A DNA stretch of 24,917 nt, taken from the NCBI GenBank assembly GCA_012841425.1, contig DUUR01000178.1, positions 1 to 24,917 on the forward strand. The letters run 5' to 3'. Position numbers and translations under genes: made by a program. The DNA comes from Bacteroidales bacterium (GTDB lineage: Bacteria; Bacteroidota; Bacteroidia; Bacteroidales; Dysgonomonadaceae). The notes beneath the pieces are model-generated. The model searched no databases and was not told where the DNA came from. It saw only the letters and a program-made list of their open reading frames with translations. This document shows, piece after piece, positions 15,733-23,585 of the stretch (its first letter is position 1; the number at the start of each line of letters is the position of its first letter).

Positions 15733-17934
15733 ATGAAATACTTTTATCTTGTTCCAGTTGCCTCAGTTGTTGCTCTGATAGTTGCATACTACTTCTTTAA
15801 ACAAATGATGAAGAAGAGCGAGGGCTCAGAGAAAATGAAATCTATAGCCGGATACATCCGCGATGGCGCAATGTCATATCTTAAACAACAATACAAAGTT
15901 GTTATAATAGTTTTTATAATTCTTGCACTCATATTTACCGTGATGGCTTATTTTGGAATGCAAAATAATTGGGTGCCTTTTGCTTTTATCACAGGTGGGT
16001 TCTTTTCTGCCTTAGCGGGCTTCTTTGGTATGAAAACAGCAACATTTGCTTCTGCCAGAACAGCTCATGCAGTTCAACATTCACTAAATTACGGATTAAA
16101 GCTTGCTTTCAGATCAGGCGCAGTAATGGGCCTGGTTGTGGTTGGGCTTGCATTGCTTGATATCTCTGCATGGTATTTAATTCTCGATTATTTCGTAGAA
16201 GATGCTGATGCAGGTCATAAGCTTATTATGATAACAACTACAATGCTTACTTTTGGGATGGGTGCCTCAATACAAGCACTTTTTGCGCGTGTGGGTGGAG
16301 GCATATATACCAAAGCAGCCGATGTAGGAGCCGACTTGGTAGGCAAAGTGGAGGCTGGAATACCAGAAGATGATCCACGTAATCCTGCCACAATTGCAGA
16401 TAATGTTGGAGATAACGTTGGTGATGTTGCAGGGATGGGTGCCGATTTATATGAGTCGTACTGCGGGTCGATACTCTCTACAGCTGCACTTGGAGCATCA
16501 GCATTTGTTCTAAACCCCACTATGCAACAAAATGCCGTATTTGCACCAATGATTATAGCAGCAATAGGAGTGTTTTTGTCAATATTAGGCATCTTTATAG
16601 TTAAAACTAAAGATGAAGCAAACATCAAAGAATTAATGGATTCTTTAAATAGAGGCGTAAACGTTAGCGCAATATTTATAGCTCTATCTACTTTCCTTAT
16701 ACTTTATCTACTCGATTTTAGTAATTGGATAGGACTCTCTTTTTCAGTTATTACTGGTCTCATAGCAGGAATAATAATTGGTCAAGGAACAGAATATTTT
16801 ACCTCCTCGTCTCACAAACCAACAATTAGAATTGCTGAAAGTGCAAAAACTGGTCCCGCTACAGTCATCATTTCAGGTCTTGGTACAGGGTTTATATCAA
16901 CCTCAATTCCTGTATTAACCATTGTTTTTGCAATACTTATATCATTCCTCTCTGCTACTGGATTTGATATTAGTAACATGCTCTCCCCCGAAAGTGTAAG
17001 TATGGGATTATACGGAATAGCCATTGCATCTGTTGGTATGCTTTCAACACTAAGTATAACCCTAGCTACAGATGCTTATGGGCCCATTGCTGACAACGCT
17101 GGTGGTATAGCAGAGATGAGCAACCTAGAGCCAGAGGTAAGAAACAGAACAGATATGCTAGACTCCCTAGGAAATACAACAGCTGCCACTGGCAAAGGGT
17201 TTGCTATTGGCTCTGCTGCATTAACAGGCTTAGCTTTAATGGCATCATACGTTGAGGAGCTTCGTGTAGCGCTGCTGAGAACAGGTGAAACTATTCTTTA
17301 TATGAGCAACGGCAATACTATCGAAGTAGCAAAAGCTAGCTTTGTCGACTTTATGAATTACTATCAGGTTACATTAATGAATCCTAAAGTTATAACAGGT
17401 ATATTTCTTGGATCAATGATGGTTTTCCTTTTTTGTGGATTAACAATGAATGCTGTAGGTAGAACTGCCCAAAGTATGGTAGAAGAGGTTCGTCGTCAGT
17501 TTCGTGAAATAAAAGGCATATTAACTGGCGAAGAGACTCCCAATTATTCTCTATGTGTGTCAATATCAACTAAAGGTGCACAACGCGAAATGCTTTTACC
17601 TTCACTGCTTGCTGTAGCAGCACCTATACTAACAGGTTTGTTCATGGGAGTATCGGGTGTCATGGGATTATTAGCAGGCGGACTTGGATCGGGGTTTGTT
17701 ATGGCAATTTTTATGGCCAATTCGGGTGGTGCATGGGATAATGCAAAAAAATATATAGAGATGGATAATCTTGGTGGAAAAGGAAGTGAATCTCACAAGG
17801 CATCAATTGTTGGCGATACAGTAGGCGATCCATTTAAAGACACATCAGGGCCATCACTAAACATACTTATTAAACTTATGAGTATGGTAGCAATTGTTAT
17901 GGCTGGGCTTACCGTAGCATGGAGTCTAATTTAG
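15733..17934 (+). CDS. hppA: K+-dependent membrane pyrophosphatase, likely Na+-transporting
   Basis: Homodimeric 16-helix inner membrane pump that uses pyrophosphate hydrolysis to export cations. From ATG 15733 it has 733 residues; an in-frame GTG at 15655 lies inside the eno terminator and is rejected. Substrate-site motifs are DVGADLVGKVE (197-207), DNVGDNVGDVAG (223-234), DAYGPIADNAGG (447-458) and GDTVGDPFKDTSGPSLN (694-710). A484 and G487 in GNTTAATGKGF stand where K+-independent enzymes carry Lys and Thr, so it should need K+. E241 in GADLYES is at the helix-6 position (6.53) seen in Na+-pumping enzymes, not one turn later as in H+ pumps. T87, F91 and D143 agree with the signature I recall for dual Na+,H+ pumps of Bacteroides. 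The ion assignment is inferred from family work. Confidence 0.93.
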   Translation: MKYFYLVPVASVVALIVAYYFFKQMMKKSEGSEKMKSIAGYIRDGAMSYLKQQYKVVIIVFIILALIFTVMAYFGMQNNWVPFAFITGGFFSALAGFFGMKTATFASARTAHAVQHSLNYGLKLAFRSGAVMGLVVVGLALLDISAWYLILDYFVEDADAGHKLIMITTTMLTFGMGASIQALFARVGGGIYTKAADVGADLVGKVEAGIPEDDPRNPATIADNVGDNVGDVAGMGADLYESYCGSILSTAALGASAFVLNPTMQQNAVFAPMIIAAIGVFLSILGIFIVKTKDEANIKELMDSLNRGVNVSAIFIALSTFLILYLLDFSNWIGLSFSVITGLIAGIIIGQGTEYFTSSSHKPTIRIAESAKTGPATVIISGLGTGFISTSIPVLTIVFAILISFLSATGFDISNMLSPESVSMGLYGIAIASVGMLSTLSITLATDAYGPIADNAGGIAEMSNLEPEVRNRTDMLDSLGNTTAATGKGFAIGSAALTGLALMASYVEELRVALLRTGETILYMSNGNTIEVAKASFVDFMNYYQVTLMNPKVITGIFLGSMMVFLFCGLTMNAVGRTAQSMVEEVRRQFREIKGILTGEETPNYSLCVSISTKGAQREMLLPSLLAVAAPILTGLFMGVSGVMGLLAGGLGSGFVMAIFMANSGGAWDNAKKYIEMDNLGGKGSESHKASIVGDTVGDPFKDTSGPSLNILIKLMSMVAIVMAGLTVAWSLI

Positions 17935-17963
17935 CAGACTTCTAGCCTAAGTTTAGTGAATAT

Positions 17964-18004
17964 TATAATATTGCATAGAGAAAGATACGGTATAATATTG
18001 TATA
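17964..18004. repeat. Direct repeat in the mdh upstream region
   Basis: TATAATATTGCATA (17964-17977) recurs as TATAATATTGTATA (17991-18004), 13 of 14 bases alike and 27 bases apart. The first copy overlaps a 14-base AT palindrome (17959-17972); the second overlaps the mdh -7 element. It may be an operator, or chance in AT-rich DNA. Confidence 0.35.
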
Positions 18005-18008
18005 TTTG
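18001..18008 (+). promoter_or_regulatory. -7 element for mdh
   Basis: TATATTTG fits TAnnTTTG, 58 bases before the ATG. The nearest upstream TTG (17971-17973) leaves a 27-base spacer, too long for the consensus. Confidence 0.4.
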
Positions 18009-18066
18009 ATGTCCGAAAAATTTCCATTCGTAAGAGATATATTAACATTAAAAATAGAATTAAATT

Positions 18067-19065
18067 ATGAGTTTTTTAACTAACGACAAATTAACTATTG
18101 TTGGTGCTGCTGGTATGATTGGTTCCAACATGGTTCAAACAGCTGCCATGATGCGTTTAACACCAAACATCTGTCTTTACGACCCATTTGAAAAAGGTCT
18201 TGAAGGAGTTGTTGAAGAAATGCGTCACTGTGGTTTTGAGGGTGTTAACTTTACATACTCAACAGATGTAAAAGAGGCATTCACAGGCTCAAAATACATG
18301 ATCTCTTCAGGTGGTGCGCCACGTAAGGATGGTATGACACGTGAGGACTTGCTTAAAGGGAACGCAGAAATTGCAGCTCAGCTAGGAAAAGATATCAAAT
18401 CTTATTGCCCCGACTTGAAGCATCTTACAATCATTTTTAATCCAGCTGACATTACTGGCTTAGTTGCTCTAATATATTCAGGCCTAAAGCCTTCACAGGT
18501 TACAACACTTGCAGCTTTAGATAGTACAAGATTACAAAGCGAACTAGCCAAGCACTTTGGTGTAGATCAAAGTAAGGTAACTGGTGCTCGCACTTATGGT
18601 GGTCACGGAGAGCAGATGGCAGTATTTGCATCAACAGCTTTAATCGATGGCAAACCGCTTGCAGATTTAATTGGTACAGATGCACTCACAGAAGAGCAGT
18701 GGGCCGATCTTAAGGTACGTGTTACAAAAGGTGGAGCTAATATAATAAAGCTTCGCGGACGTTCATCTTTCCAAAGCCCCTCATATACATCTGTTGAGAT
18801 GATTCGCGCAACAATGGGCGGAGAGTCTTTCAGATGGCCTTCGGGTTGCTATGTAAACGGTCAAGGATTTGATCATATCATGATGGCAATGGAAACTACA
18901 TTAGATGAAAATGGAGTTGCTTTTGGAGAAGTTAAAGGTACTGATGCAGAGATTGAAGAGTTAAAACAGAGCTATGGTCACCTAGTGAAATTGCGTGACG
19001 AGGTTATTTCAATGGGAATTATACCTGCTACGGCCGATTGGAGTAGCGTAAATCCTAACCTGTAG
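18067..19065 (+). CDS. mdh: NAD-dependent malate dehydrogenase
   Basis: Cytosolic enzyme interconverting malate and oxaloacetate, used in the reductive succinate route as well as the TCA cycle in this phylum. The 332 residues have the Rossmann loop GAAGMIGS (13-20) and D39 at the end of the second strand, which favours NAD+ over NADP+. The substrate loop GGAPRKDGMTRED (82-94) carries R86 and R92. N125 (FNPAD) is followed by the catalytic pair D152 (LDSTR, with R155) and H180 (YGGHGE). Arg in the APR segment indicates malate rather than lactate. The coding strand is relatively rich in preferred codons, as in eno. It ends in a bidirectional terminator shared with the convergent reductase gene. 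Confidence 0.95.
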   Translation: MSFLTNDKLTIVGAAGMIGSNMVQTAAMMRLTPNICLYDPFEKGLEGVVEEMRHCGFEGVNFTYSTDVKEAFTGSKYMISSGGAPRKDGMTREDLLKGNAEIAAQLGKDIKSYCPDLKHLTIIFNPADITGLVALIYSGLKPSQVTTLAALDSTRLQSELAKHFGVDQSKVTGARTYGGHGEQMAVFASTALIDGKPLADLIGTDALTEEQWADLKVRVTKGGANIIKLRGRSSFQSPSYTSVEMIRATMGGESFRWPSGCYVNGQGFDHIMMAMETTLDENGVAFGEVKGTDAEIEELKQSYGHLVKLRDEVISMGIIPATADWSSVNPNL

Positions 19066-19129
19066 CAATCATAATATTCAGATATATTTGTCCCAAATTA
19101 TCAGCAAGGGTCAAATTATAAATTAGATT

Positions 19130-19160
19130 AAGGGGCTGTCATTTATTTTGACAGCCCCTT
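19130..19160. terminator. Bidirectional rho-independent terminator
   Basis: A perfect 12-bp stem, AAGGGGCTGTCA (19130-19141) with TGACAGCCCCTT (19149-19160), closes a seven-base loop. TTTT follows on the plus strand and an AT-rich tract on the minus strand. It begins 65 bases after the mdh stop and lies five bases after the reductase stop, so it can end both converging transcripts. Confidence 0.92.
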
Positions 19161-19165
19161 TTATC

Positions 19166-19717
19166 TTAAAACTTATGCACCCAAGCCTCAAATGCCTTCA
19201 ACCAATCGTCAAGGAATTTACGAGTATCAGGTTCTGCTATTTCTCCATTTTCATTAAACAGAGTCATCGTGTTGCCAATGTACGCTTCAGGTTGCTGCAT
19301 CATGTAAACATCAACAAACACCATTGGCTGACGCAGTGCATGATTAGCAAGCGCGCCACCAATTGCACCAATAGAGCTACTTACAACAGCTCCTGGCTTG
19401 CCACCCCAATTGTTTTGGCCATATGGTCTCGAACCCACATCAATAGCATTTTTTAATACTCCCGATATAGATCTGTTGTACTCAGGCGTAAAGAATAGGT
19501 ATCCATCGGCCTCTTTAATTTTTTTACGAAACTCCACCCACTCAGCAGGTGGGTTGCCATTATCAAGGTCTTCGTTATAATGTGCCAGATTGCCAATTTC
19601 AACAATCTCAAGATCAAGCGACTCGGGCTGCATTTTTATTGCATCAAGTGCAAGCTTTTTATTAAACGACCCTTCACGTAAACTACCTACAATAACGGCG
19701 ATTTTTTTCTTACTCAT
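19166..19717 (-). CDS. NADPH-dependent FMN reductase family flavoprotein
   Basis: A 183-residue flavodoxin-fold protein of the FMN_red family, like the E. coli quinone/chromate reductase ChrR (YieF). Visible motifs are GSLREGSFNKKLA (12-24), the FMN phosphate loop, and TPEYNRSISGVLKNAID (about 77-93), the PEYN flavin-ring loop. The GG-rich segment near 105-125 (GGKPGAVVSSSIGAIGG) is the third flavin contact. It would reduce quinones or other acceptors with NAD(P)H in the cytosol; the physiological substrate cannot be read. It is full length. The 121-base gap to the upstream DUF4256 gene leaves open whether it is a separate unit. Confidence 0.92.
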   Translation of the reverse strand: MSKKKIAVIVGSLREGSFNKKLALDAIKMQPESLDLEIVEIGNLAHYNEDLDNGNPPAEWVEFRKKIKEADGYLFFTPEYNRSISGVLKNAIDVGSRPYGQNNWGGKPGAVVSSSIGAIGGALANHALRQPMVFVDVYMMQQPEAYIGNTMTLFNENGEIAEPDTRKFLDDWLKAFEAWVHKF

Positions 19718-19838
19718 ATTTTTTATTCAGTTAAATTGTTAATTAACACCTCTGTTATATACATAAACGCTTATTTGTGGTATTTGTTCCACTATCAAAA
19801 GTGAATGTATGTTATAAGTTCAGGCCCAAACTATCTAA

Positions 19839-20396
19839 TCAAACCCTTAATACTCCTCTAAAACCTCTTGCAGCATAATAAGATTCTGCGCCATTGTGGT
19901 AGATGAAAGTTCTGTTGTAACGGCTATCTCCAAAAAGTGCGCCACCCCGTTTGCGTACTTCGCTATCGGTGAGTAGCCAGCTTGAGGTTTTCATATCAAA
20001 ATTGCCCAGTTCTTGTAGTTCGAAGTACTTCTCTTCATCTAAAAGTTCTATGCCCATCTCATTTGCCATGGCGAGGGCACTTCCTTTGGGCTTATGTTCT
20101 TTGCGAGTATTTAGGGCCGCATCATCGTAACAAAGACTACGTCTGCCTTTTGGGCTTTCTACGGAGCAATCGCAAAAAATATACTCTTTAGCGTATGAGT
20201 CATATCCAATTAGATTAGGCTCGCCACCTGTTTCTTCCATTTTATAAAGTGACCAAATTTTATCGGGATTCATCTCCAGCTTTCTTTGAATATCTTCCCA
20301 TTTATATTTTGGTTGACCATTTGAATTTTCTACACGTCTATTAAGAGTAGCGAATAGTTCTGTGATTTGTTCTTTAGAAATTTCATTTTTTTTCAT
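19839..20396 (-). CDS. DUF4256 family protein
   Basis: A 185-residue soluble protein matching DUF4256, a widespread bacterial family without a known function. It has no signal peptide or membrane segment. Recognisable family features are GQPKYKWEDIQRKLE near 25-40, IGYDSYAKEYIFCDCSVESP with two close cysteines, GRRSLCYDDAAL, GNFDMKTSSWL and a C-terminal GDSRYNRTFIYHNGAESYY. ATG at 20396 is chosen: it lies 22 bases after the gldN stop and gives the usual N-terminus (MKKNEISKEQI). The longer in-frame start at 20453 would overlap the gldN end by 35 bases and add a non-conserved stretch. Its tight placement behind gldN suggests cotranscription with the gliding/secretion genes, but no functional tie is known. 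Confidence 0.85.
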   Translation of the reverse strand: MKKNEISKEQITELFATLNRRVENSNGQPKYKWEDIQRKLEMNPDKIWSLYKMEETGGEPNLIGYDSYAKEYIFCDCSVESPKGRRSLCYDDAALNTRKEHKPKGSALAMANEMGIELLDEEKYFELQELGNFDMKTSSWLLTDSEVRKRGGALFGDSRYNRTFIYHNGAESYYAARGFRGVLRV

Positions 20397-20418
20397 ATCT
20401 AAAGTTTTAAGTTCTAAA

Positions 20419-21390
20419 TTAATACCTGCGATTACGCATAGACTGTTGCGCACCCGTATTGTTGCTTTTAGATATAACGCTTGTTCTTTGTCTTCGGTTC
20501 TTGGTGTTTTTATTGTTTTGTATGTGATTGCCTACTGGTTCTCTCGAGAGCTGTTTTTCGAAATCAATTAGCTCTTGCTCAATCCTTTCTTGCTCGGCTT
20601 TCATCTCTTGGGGTGAATTGGTGTACTGAGAAATAGAGAGGTTGCCTGGATTGCCTGTTTTGTATATTTCTCCGTCATACATACGTGTTCTAAAGAAGTC
20701 GTCAATAGAGCCCCTCATATTGTTATTGATAGATGATGACATAGCTGGCATTTGTCGCAACTTTTGCTCAATCTCACTATAAGGAACCCAAAACAGTGGG
20801 TAACGAGTGGTGTCCTCGTAGTTATCAATTTTATAAAGAATGGGGCAGAGGGAGATTGGTAATACTTTTAGACTTGAAGAGGCTGTGTCGAAGTAATACA
20901 CTACTTTTAAATAATAGCCCTGCACAAGATGAGAAGGTATATCGGCATCGTGAACTGTGATCGTGCCATTGTTAGTTTCGTAATATATATCAAAACGATC
21001 TAAGAACTCAGTGAAATTGATAAGGTACTCATCGGTAAAACTTTCTCTCCCATCTAGATACTCATACGCTTCAATATCATTGTTTTGTAGCGATCTAAAA
21101 AGGGTTGAAAAGAGATTCATTTTTCCATCCACAGGAGTTTCTGGAAAGTAGAGTGGGGAGTTAGTTGGATTGGTGAGATCTATATATCTATATATGATTC
21201 TGGACCACCTTGCATTTTCTAAAATATCATTTAAACGGATATCAGAACGGTTGGTTTGTGAAGTTGAAGAGCCACTGTTTTGCTTCGTTTTTTCTAATCT
21301 CCTTTGTTCAATTCGCTCTCTTGCTGTTTGTTGAGGAAACAGTGACAAAGAAACAAAAGAAAGTATAACTGTTAATATAATTGATTTCAT
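20419..21390 (-). CDS. gldN: Type IX secretion / gliding protein GldN (PorN)
   Basis: Periplasmic partner of the lipoprotein GldK; together they form the large ring under the outer membrane in the type IX secretion system. The 323 residues begin with a signal peptide (hydrophobic core about 4-16, likely cut after about residue 18, SLSLF/PQQ). The mature part has the GldN core, including ARWSRIIYRYIDLTNPTNSP (about 60-80), PILYKIDNYEDTTRYPLFWVPY (about 185-206) and SIDDFFRTRMYDGEIYKTGNPG (about 225-248). The C-terminal tail from about 285 is basic, Asn/Arg-rich and low in complexity. It starts 22 bases after the gldM stop, in the conserved order K-L-M-N. Confidence 0.96.
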   Translation of the reverse strand: MKSIILTVILSFVSLSLFPQQTARERIEQRRLEKTKQNSGSSTSQTNRSDIRLNDILENARWSRIIYRYIDLTNPTNSPLYFPETPVDGKMNLFSTLFRSLQNNDIEAYEYLDGRESFTDEYLINFTEFLDRFDIYYETNNGTITVHDADIPSHLVQGYYLKVVYYFDTASSSLKVLPISLCPILYKIDNYEDTTRYPLFWVPYSEIEQKLRQMPAMSSSINNNMRGSIDDFFRTRMYDGEIYKTGNPGNLSISQYTNSPQEMKAEQERIEQELIDFEKQLSREPVGNHIQNNKNTKNRRQRTSVISKSNNTGAQQSMRNRRY

Positions 21391-21412
21391 ATAGAAGTAT
21401 TTATATTCAAAT

Positions 21413-22960
21413 TTAATTAATTCTGATCTCCATTACTGCAATTTCGCGTTCAGTGCCATCGGGACCTGCCGCCTTAACACCTGATATATAAAAGTATTTT
21501 CCACGTGAGAGTTGCCTAATTTGATCTTTCTGGCGCACCGAGAACCGATTACCATTTGAGACTTCGGGAATGGCGTTTCCCATTGAATCGAAAAATATTG
21601 TACGGAAATTAAGTACACGAAAAGGGATATTGAGTATGCCGTCGTCTATGGCAGCATCAATTCCATCGGCATTCAATAAAGTGGTTTTAGGAACAACTCC
21701 TCCTTTAAACATCGCCAGATTACCATTTGCATCTGTATAAGATATAAATGGAGTGGGGTCGGGGAGAGCGCGAACCTTAAACTCTCGGGAGGTAATTTGC
21801 CTCATTGCGCTGTTTGCTGTTTGTGCTGATATGGAAATTGTAACATCTTGTCCCACCGCATTTGGACGAGCTACCCATAAATTGCCTTTACGATAAAGTG
21901 ATCCGTTTATAATTGTTGCATTAATATCTTGTGGAGCAATTCCGGGTACAGATATACTTATTTCGTTTTCAATCCCTGCATATAGCACATTCATAAGCGA
22001 GGGAGCTATTGTGGCCATGGGCTCTATAACAGTGTATGTACTGCTGAATTTACTTTGTGTAGTTGTTCCATCATTACCGCTAATCTCTAGGTATCCTTCA
22101 ACGGGGAAGGTGCCTACAGAGTTTGCAGGTAAAGAGAATATTCCTTTTTCATTTAAAGTAGGTGTTGCTCCATTGATATGCATGATGGGATGTATGGTTG
22201 TGTCCTCCGCAGAGAGAATTACTCTTGCATTGTACTCACTACCCTGAAATACAATGTCGGACTCTGATATTACGTATGCATTGAGTTGATTTACGCGGAA
22301 GTCACCAGCATCCACATTGTTTAAAATATTTTCAAGGGCATCGCCCTCTGCTGCTATTATATCGTTCTCTATTTTAGTAAGTATCGCAACCGCCGCTGCT
22401 AGGGGCATATTCTCGAAATGTTTAGCTTCCCAACTTTTGTTTGATTCACTTTGTGTACTTAAGCTTCTTTCTATTATGTTTCTTCGAGCAGGGTTGAGAA
22501 CATGATTTGCAATACTATTGCGATAATTGTCTATGGCATTCTTGAGTTCACTGCCTTTTCCATTAATAGGAGATAGCATAATTATGGAGGCTGCATCTAA
22601 GTTGTCTTTATGTTTTATATTATCTACATCGGCCTTTTTGCCATCAGCCTCTCTAACCATTAGGTGCTTCAACTCTTGTATATATGCTGTGAGGGAGTCG
22701 GTCATACTTCGGACTTCTAAACCTTTTTGAAACCATTCCTCTGCTTTTTCGGGGTTTTGTTTGCTATAAGTTTCAAGCTCTTCAATTATCAGATCGTTTC
22801 TATCGGTTAGTGTATGAGAAGAATTGCGTAAACTTTTATCAACCAAGCCAAAACCATCTAGCACTTCTGCCGATACATTTAGCGCCAACATGGCAATGAA
22901 AACCAAATACATGAGGTTAATCATCTTTTGACGTGGGGAGTTGGGACTGTTTACTGCCAT
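21413..22960 (-). CDS. gldM: Type IX secretion / gliding motor protein GldM (PorM)
   Basis: Inner membrane protein that, with GldL, turns the proton-motive force into motion passed across the periplasm to the GldKN ring. The 515 residues have one N-terminal transmembrane helix (about 14-34) preceded by NSPRQKMINLMYL, where R10 corresponds to the conserved helix arginine at the GldL interface. The remainder is periplasmic: a helical first domain (about 35-220, rich in Glu, Lys and Asn) and then beta-rich domains up to the end. This matches the four-domain rod of GldM/PorM. It begins 12 bases after the gldL stop. Full length, no anomalies. Confidence 0.97.
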   Translation of the reverse strand: MAVNSPNSPRQKMINLMYLVFIAMLALNVSAEVLDGFGLVDKSLRNSSHTLTDRNDLIIEELETYSKQNPEKAEEWFQKGLEVRSMTDSLTAYIQELKHLMVREADGKKADVDNIKHKDNLDAASIIMLSPINGKGSELKNAIDNYRNSIANHVLNPARRNIIERSLSTQSESNKSWEAKHFENMPLAAAVAILTKIENDIIAAEGDALENILNNVDAGDFRVNQLNAYVISESDIVFQGSEYNARVILSAEDTTIHPIMHINGATPTLNEKGIFSLPANSVGTFPVEGYLEISGNDGTTTQSKFSSTYTVIEPMATIAPSLMNVLYAGIENEISISVPGIAPQDINATIINGSLYRKGNLWVARPNAVGQDVTISISAQTANSAMRQITSREFKVRALPDPTPFISYTDANGNLAMFKGGVVPKTTLLNADGIDAAIDDGILNIPFRVLNFRTIFFDSMGNAIPEVSNGNRFSVRQKDQIRQLSRGKYFYISGVKAAGPDGTEREIAVMEIRIN

Positions 22961-22972
22961 TGTGTGGTAATT

Positions 22973-23536
22973 TTAGTGGTCTCTATTGGTTGACATTGCA
23001 TTAAGCATGCGAGCATAAACCTCGTTTAGTTCCTTGAGTTGTTGAGCCATTTTTTCGGTTTCATTTTTGAGGTTCTCCATCTGTTTGGCATACTCATGGG
23101 TCTGGTGAGAAAGATTGATATTTGCTTCTGGAATCTCCGATGAATGGCTATGCTGTTGATTTGTACTGCTTAGTGGCGTTTGACTTGTTAGTGATGCATG
23201 ATTAAGCTGTGATTTTTGATTTGGTCGTTCTGCATGATCACTACCGTATGTTTTTTCTCGTTGATTCGTGTTATCGGATTTTAGAGCAGGAAACACTTTA
23301 TCCCAGTTATAGTCTCTAATAGGCGTATCAAATGCAGAAAGGGTGAACACGATAACTTCTGTTACCATACCTATGAAAAGAAGCTCGTTGCCAAACGGAA
23401 AATGAAGTAGCTTGAACATGGCACCGAGAATCACAATTGCCGCTCCTATACTATATGCAAAATTAATGAAGCGCTTGCCCCGCTCGGTTTGGAGAAACTT
23501 TTCGAGCTTGTTTTTATATCTTTTGTATGCATTCAT
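22973..23536 (-). CDS. gldL: Type IX secretion / gliding motor protein GldL (PorL)
   Basis: Inner membrane stator-type protein of the GldLM motor. Two transmembrane helices occupy about 24-44 and 50-70. Charged or polar residues in or next to them, Y28, K42, H45 and E60 (MVTEVIVF), are of the kind implicated in proton use by the Flavobacterium motor; E60 is the helix-2 glutamate. A polar linker (about 88-140, rich in Ser, Gln, Asn and His) leads to a C-terminal helical segment, HEYAKQMENLKNETEKM (about 146-162) and onward. At 187 residues it is shorter than the homologs I know (about 215 in Flavobacterium, about 300 in Porphyromonas); the shortening lies in the cytoplasmic part. It is 49 bases after gldK. 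Confidence 0.95.
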   Translation of the reverse strand: MNAYKRYKNKLEKFLQTERGKRFINFAYSIGAAIVILGAMFKLLHFPFGNELLFIGMVTEVIVFTLSAFDTPIRDYNWDKVFPALKSDNTNQREKTYGSDHAERPNQKSQLNHASLTSQTPLSSTNQQHSHSSEIPEANINLSHQTHEYAKQMENLKNETEKMAQQLKELNEVYARMLNAMSTNRDH

Positions 23537-23585
23537 ATTTTATGTTTTTGTTTTTTTATTCTATATGCAACCACCTTTAATGGGT

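Noticed and set aside
16215..16628. 137-codon open frame on the minus strand within the pyrophosphatase gene
   Set aside because: It is the antisense shadow of a strongly conserved gene; its composition (Ala, Ser, Pro, Ile) mirrors the opposite strand and no domain is visible.
20397..20453. Longer start for the DUF4256 gene at 20453
   Set aside because: It would overlap the end of gldN by 35 bases and add a non-conserved stretch; ATG 20396 gives the expected family N-terminus.
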